From positions 1 through 16,518 of the forward strand of contig CAYGAW010000044.1 of the NCBI GenBank assembly GCA_964347945.1: 16,518 bases of DNA, given 5' to 3'. Shown one piece after another: positions 13,793 to 16,518 of this stretch. Position 1 is the first letter of the stretch. Each line of letters opens with the position of its first letter. Made by a program: the position numbers and the translations under genes. The notes beneath the pieces are model-generated. The model did not search any database, had not been told where the DNA came from, and saw only the letters and a program-made list of their open reading frames with translations. The DNA comes from CAYGAW01 sp964347945 (GTDB lineage Bacteria; Chloroflexota; Anaerolineae; UBA7937; B3-Chlor).

Positions 13793-15262
13793 TCACCCAC
13801 CAAAGAAGTGCATTACCACCAGCGGTGTGACATGCACCTCGAGGAAGGCGGCGACCAACAGCATGGGGATCACCAAGAGAACGAAGACCTTGATGAAATC
13901 GGCGATCCCAAGGAGCAGGCTCTCACTGATGGCGAAACCCGGTGGTGGGGACATGATGGAGGCGGCGATTCGCAGGCTGAAGCCCGTGGACAGCACGACC
14001 GCCGGCAACTCCACGATCCCGTGGGGAATGATGAATGCCAGGAGGAACACCAGCGGGTTGATGCCCAAGAATGCCACCTCTCCAGCGAAGAAACCCACGA
14101 TCGACATCGGCGCCATGAGCAGCAGCAGCGGAACGGCGCCGAAAGAAACCGGGGTTGCCGCCAGCCCCACGAGAAGCACCCTCAGGTTGTGCACGAAGAT
14201 GCCACCAACATCGAAGCCGGGCAAGAGCGGAACGTCGGGCACGTTGGAGAGATCGACATCGCCCACACTCTGGACGTCGACGAGATTGGCGGGCAGGGGG
14301 TAGCGTAGGGCGACCGCCCAACCGCCGAGCATTCCAGCCACCAGGATCCCCGCGGTCACAAGCAGAGGAAGCTTCTGTAGTCGCAGCAACTGTGGAATGT
14401 CGTACCGATAGAGCCGCCCGAGCCTCAAAGGGGCTGCTGGGCCGTCCCGGGGCAAGTGCACCGATTCCGGCACGCACGCAAGGAGATGCTTGAAAGTCCT
14501 CCACAGGCCCGGCAGATTGATCTCGTCGAATTCCCGCGACAGCAACTCCTCCCGATTGAAGATGCGCATGCCCGTCCTCATCAGCATCAAATTCACCATC
14601 ACAAGCACGAGAACGAATGCCCACAGAACCTCCTCGCGACCCCAAAACAGGAGAACGGCTTCCCCCTGGAGCAGCAGAGCCATGGGTATGATGATGAAAC
14701 TCGCCAGCAGGTTTGCCGCGCGTACGCTCGTGGTCTGGCTGGACGCTACCACCGCTCCGGCAACCATCACCGCCGCCTCCATGGTGGTCAACACCACGAT
14801 GAGGATCAGCAGACCAGGCGAGATCACATACCGGCTATTGATGATCAGGCCCACAAAATACATGCCGAGACCCAGGTAGCTCGCGGCCAGGGGCAGCACC
14901 ATGGAAGACAAGAGCTTCCCGATGTACAACTCAGTGTCTGAGATGGGCATCGACAACAGTGGCTCTATGCTGCGGCGCTCTCGCTCGCCTACGAAGCTCT
15001 CCAAGGCAATCACCAAGGAGAAGGAGATGGGGAAGAAGCCCACGATCATCAAAGAGAAGGGAACCAAACGGTTCATGATCATCTCTGCGTTCTGCCCGAC
15101 GCCCCAGGCCACGGCGATGCTGGCCGCCAGCCTGGAGGTCACGGTCATCAACCAGGGAAAGATCAAAGTCAGCAGGAGAATGGGAGTGATGATGCGCCAG
15201 TCTCGCAGGCTGTCCCGTATCTCCCGGCGGGTGATGATCAGCGCATTGCCAAGCACTCTCAC
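13793..15262 (-). CDS. ABC-2 permease fused to a SpoIIM-like membrane domain
   Basis: A 489-residue membrane protein in two parts. Residues 1-235 are an ABC-2 type permease half with about six spans and the hallmark SFVGERERRSIEPLLSMPIS (89-108) seen in NatB-like exporters. After a soluble linker (236-297), residues 298-485 resemble SpoIIM/DUF95 proteins: GGIFVHNLRVLLVG (353-366), IIPHGIVELPAVVLS (411-425) and LLVAAFLEVHVTP (468-480). SpoIIM proteins act in septal remodelling in spore formers, but the domain is widespread in non-sporulating bacteria with unknown roles. The GTG start at 15262 overlaps the ATPase stop; a GTG at 15256 is better spaced from GGAGG. It pairs with the ATPase as an exporter of unknown substrate. 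Confidence 0.87.
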   Translation of the reverse strand: MRVLGNALIITRREIRDSLRDWRIITPILLLTLIFPWLMTVTSRLAASIAVAWGVGQNAEMIMNRLVPFSLMIVGFFPISFSLVIALESFVGERERRSIEPLLSMPISDTELYIGKLLSSMVLPLAASYLGLGMYFVGLIINSRYVISPGLLILIVVLTTMEAAVMVAGAVVASSQTTSVRAANLLASFIIIPMALLLQGEAVLLFWGREEVLWAFVLVLVMVNLMLMRTGMRIFNREELLSREFDEINLPGLWRTFKHLLACVPESVHLPRDGPAAPLRLGRLYRYDIPQLLRLQKLPLLVTAGILVAGMLGGWAVALRYPLPANLVDVQSVGDVDLSNVPDVPLLPGFDVGGIFVHNLRVLLVGLAATPVSFGAVPLLLLMAPMSIVGFFAGEVAFLGINPLVFLLAFIIPHGIVELPAVVLSTGFSLRIAASIMSPPPGFAISESLLLGIADFIKVFVLLVIPMLLVAAFLEVHVTPLVVMHFFGG

Positions 15263-16176
15263 TCCTCCACGATGCGAAGATAGACGTCTTCGAGGCTTCG
15301 GGGGACTTCGCTGAGCGTGATGATGCTCGCTCCTTCCTCTGTCAGTCGATTCACCAAGAGAGGATTGATCTCTCCAGGCGCATCTGCACGATATGTGAAC
15401 CAGGTCTCCCCTTTGTCCTCGATGCTAACCAGACCCTCTATGGCCGGCAGGAGCCCATCGAGCGGTCCAGACAGTCGCATCTCCAGCAAGGGGCTTCCCA
15501 AGAGCCTCGCCTTCAACTCCAGCGGCGTTCCCAGTGCGATGATAGAGCCCTCTTTGATGATGGCTATGCGGTCGGCGAGAGTCTCGGCCTCCACCAGATT
15601 GTGGGTGCACAGGATGATGGCCCGCTCGGACGAGCGCAGGTCGACGATGGCGTCGCGAACCATCTTCGCGCTGTGAGGGTCCATGGCCGAGGTGGGCTCG
15701 TCGAGGAAGAGCACCTGCGGGTCGTGAATCAAAGCTCTGATGAGGGCGATCTTCTGACGCATGCCCTTGGAGTACTCCCCCAAACGCTGCCTGCGCGCTT
15801 CCCACATCCCGAAGCGGACCATGAGTCTCTCGATCCGCTCCTCCCGCTCAGGCCGGGACAAGCCCTGCAACTCGCCAAAGAAGTGGAGGTAGTCGAGGGC
15901 AGGCATGCGGTGGTACAGGCCAGGGAATTCGGTGAGCAAGCCCACCTCGCTACGGACCGTCCTGGCATCATCCACCACGTCGCAACCGGCGATGGTGGCG
16001 CTTCCTGATGTCGGCTTGAGGATGGACGCTAAGACTCGGACCGTCGTGGTCTTGCCGGCGCCGTTGGGCCCCAGCAGGGCCAGTATCTCCCCTGCCTCCA
16101 CTGACAGGGTGACTTCACTCACGGCGACGAACTCACCGAACTTCTTGGTCAGTCTTTCGGTGCGAATCAGGCTCAT
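15259..16176 (-). CDS. ABC transporter ATP-binding protein, NatA/CcmA-like
   Basis: A 305-residue ATPase that powers the permease encoded directly downstream. Walker A is GPNGAGKTT (36-44). The signature loop YSKGM (135-139) is a variant of LSGGQ. Walker B with the catalytic Glu is VLFLDE (155-160), the D-loop is SAMDP (163-167) and the H-switch is His191. At the Q-loop the sequence reads LLTEFPGLY (80-88) with Glu in place of the usual Gln, as occurs in several NatA-like ATPases. A C-terminal extension (about 220-305) is typical of ABC-2 partners. The SD is weak (ACGGAAAG). The gene stop overlaps the permease start by 4 nt. Confidence 0.94.
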   Translation of the reverse strand: MSLIRTERLTKKFGEFVAVSEVTLSVEAGEILALLGPNGAGKTTTVRVLASILKPTSGSATIAGCDVVDDARTVRSEVGLLTEFPGLYHRMPALDYLHFFGELQGLSRPEREERIERLMVRFGMWEARRQRLGEYSKGMRQKIALIRALIHDPQVLFLDEPTSAMDPHSAKMVRDAIVDLRSSERAIILCTHNLVEAETLADRIAIIKEGSIIALGTPLELKARLLGSPLLEMRLSGPLDGLLPAIEGLVSIEDKGETWFTYRADAPGEINPLLVNRLTEEGASIITLSEVPRSLEDVYLRIVEE

Positions 16177-16193
16177 TGTCTTTCCGTCTTACC

Positions 16194-16222
16194 ATTATAC
16201 GCGCATTGTCAGGACGTGACAA
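16194..16222 (-). promoter_or_regulatory. promoter of the ABC transporter operon
   Basis: TTGTCA (16217-16222) and a perfect TATAAT (16194-16199) on the minus strand with a 17-nt spacer. The start point would leave a very short leader, about 10 nt, before the ATG at 16176. Confidence 0.75.
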
Positions 16223-16224
16223 TG
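16204..16224. promoter_or_regulatory. inverted-repeat operator over the ABC operon -35 box
   Basis: CATTGTCA (16204-16211) and TGACAATG (16217-16224) are perfect 8-bp inverted arms around a 5-nt centre. One arm covers the -35 hexamer and the other lies in the spacer, so a bound dimeric regulator would block RNA polymerase. The regulator is unknown and no regulator gene is visible in the window. Confidence 0.6.
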
Positions 16225-16432
16225 GCTCTTTAGTACCGGCCCACGGAAGGATGCACCGGCCCCGATGCCACCTTGGATGGCCGCATCGCCCGATACGCGC
16301 GCGACCCTGCTCCGCGCCACTCGGGAGGCTGGAGCAAGGAGGCCCAGGGCGATGGTCTGTCTCCTTGAGTAGAAAGGACTGCAGCAGGATATCGGACACC
16401 ACCAGTGCCCTGAAGCAAGTTGAAGACCACCC

Positions 16433-16518
16433 TCACACGACACTCAGCGCTAATCCGATCCTCTCCCGCACCTCCACCATGGTGGCCTGGGCCAAGGGCC
16501 GCGCCCTCTGTGCACCGG
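16433..16518 (-). CDS. trpS: tryptophanyl-tRNA synthetase, C-terminal end (partial)
   Basis: Only the last 27 codons are inside the window: GAQRARPLAQ, then ATMVEVRERIGLALSVV and TGA at 16433. The pattern of Gly-Ala, Arg-Ala-Arg, Ala, then V-R-E-x-I-G-L matches the usual C-terminus of TrpS, which charges tRNA-Trp. The catalytic domain lies to the right, so the call rests on a short tail. It is followed by about 210 nt without a gene and then by the ABC operon promoter. Confidence 0.7.
   Translation of the reverse strand, partial: GAQRARPLAQATMVEVRERIGLALSVV

Overview
The window is a GC-rich bacterial chromosome segment. Closely packed genes, mostly on the minus strand, form several short operons with 1-4 nt gene overlaps. 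The gene set fits a Chloroflexota (Anaerolineae-like) genome: a LysM/fibronectin-like exported protein, small proline-rich membrane proteins, a GT39-type mannosyltransferase relative, and an ABC-2/SpoIIM fusion. This assignment is an inference from gene style and has not been tested by a search.

Layout, left to right. (1) 1-2232 (+): the 3' part of a large exported LysM/Ig/FN3-like protein whose start lies left of the window. (2) 2301-4742: a roughly 2.3-kb segment bounded by two direct repeats. The right-hand repeat is the 3' end and downstream terminator of a tRNA-Arg(CCG) gene. Inside are a type-B carboxylesterase, a small signal-peptide-like ORF, and a candidate promoter with a palindrome. 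This looks like a tRNA-targeted insertion or the product of a duplication. (3) 4833-7863 (-): a four-gene overlapping operon of two small membrane proteins sharing an FQSPISP motif, a GT-C family glycosyltransferase, and a GNAT acetyltransferase with an N-terminal zinc-knuckle-like segment. It has a clear promoter at 7898-7926. (4) 7933-8763 (-): proC. (5) 9087-13626 (-): ligA followed by three paralogous proteins of unknown function, with sfsA lying between the second and third. Each paralog appears to be an internal duplication of a roughly 70-residue beta-rich domain. (6) 13793-16176 (-): a NatA-type ABC ATPase and its permease. The permease fuses an ABC-2 half to a SpoIIM-like half. Their promoter carries a perfect inverted repeat over the -35 box. 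(7) 16433-16518 (-): the last codons of trpS.

Housekeeping functions (trpS, ligA, proC, tRNA-Arg) alternate with poorly characterised envelope genes. The most interesting parts are the tRNA-bounded esterase segment, the three-paralog ligA/sfsA cluster, the FQSPISP membrane protein pair, and the ABC-2/SpoIIM fusion. I saw no CRISPR array, transposase, integrase, toxin-antitoxin pair or rRNA.
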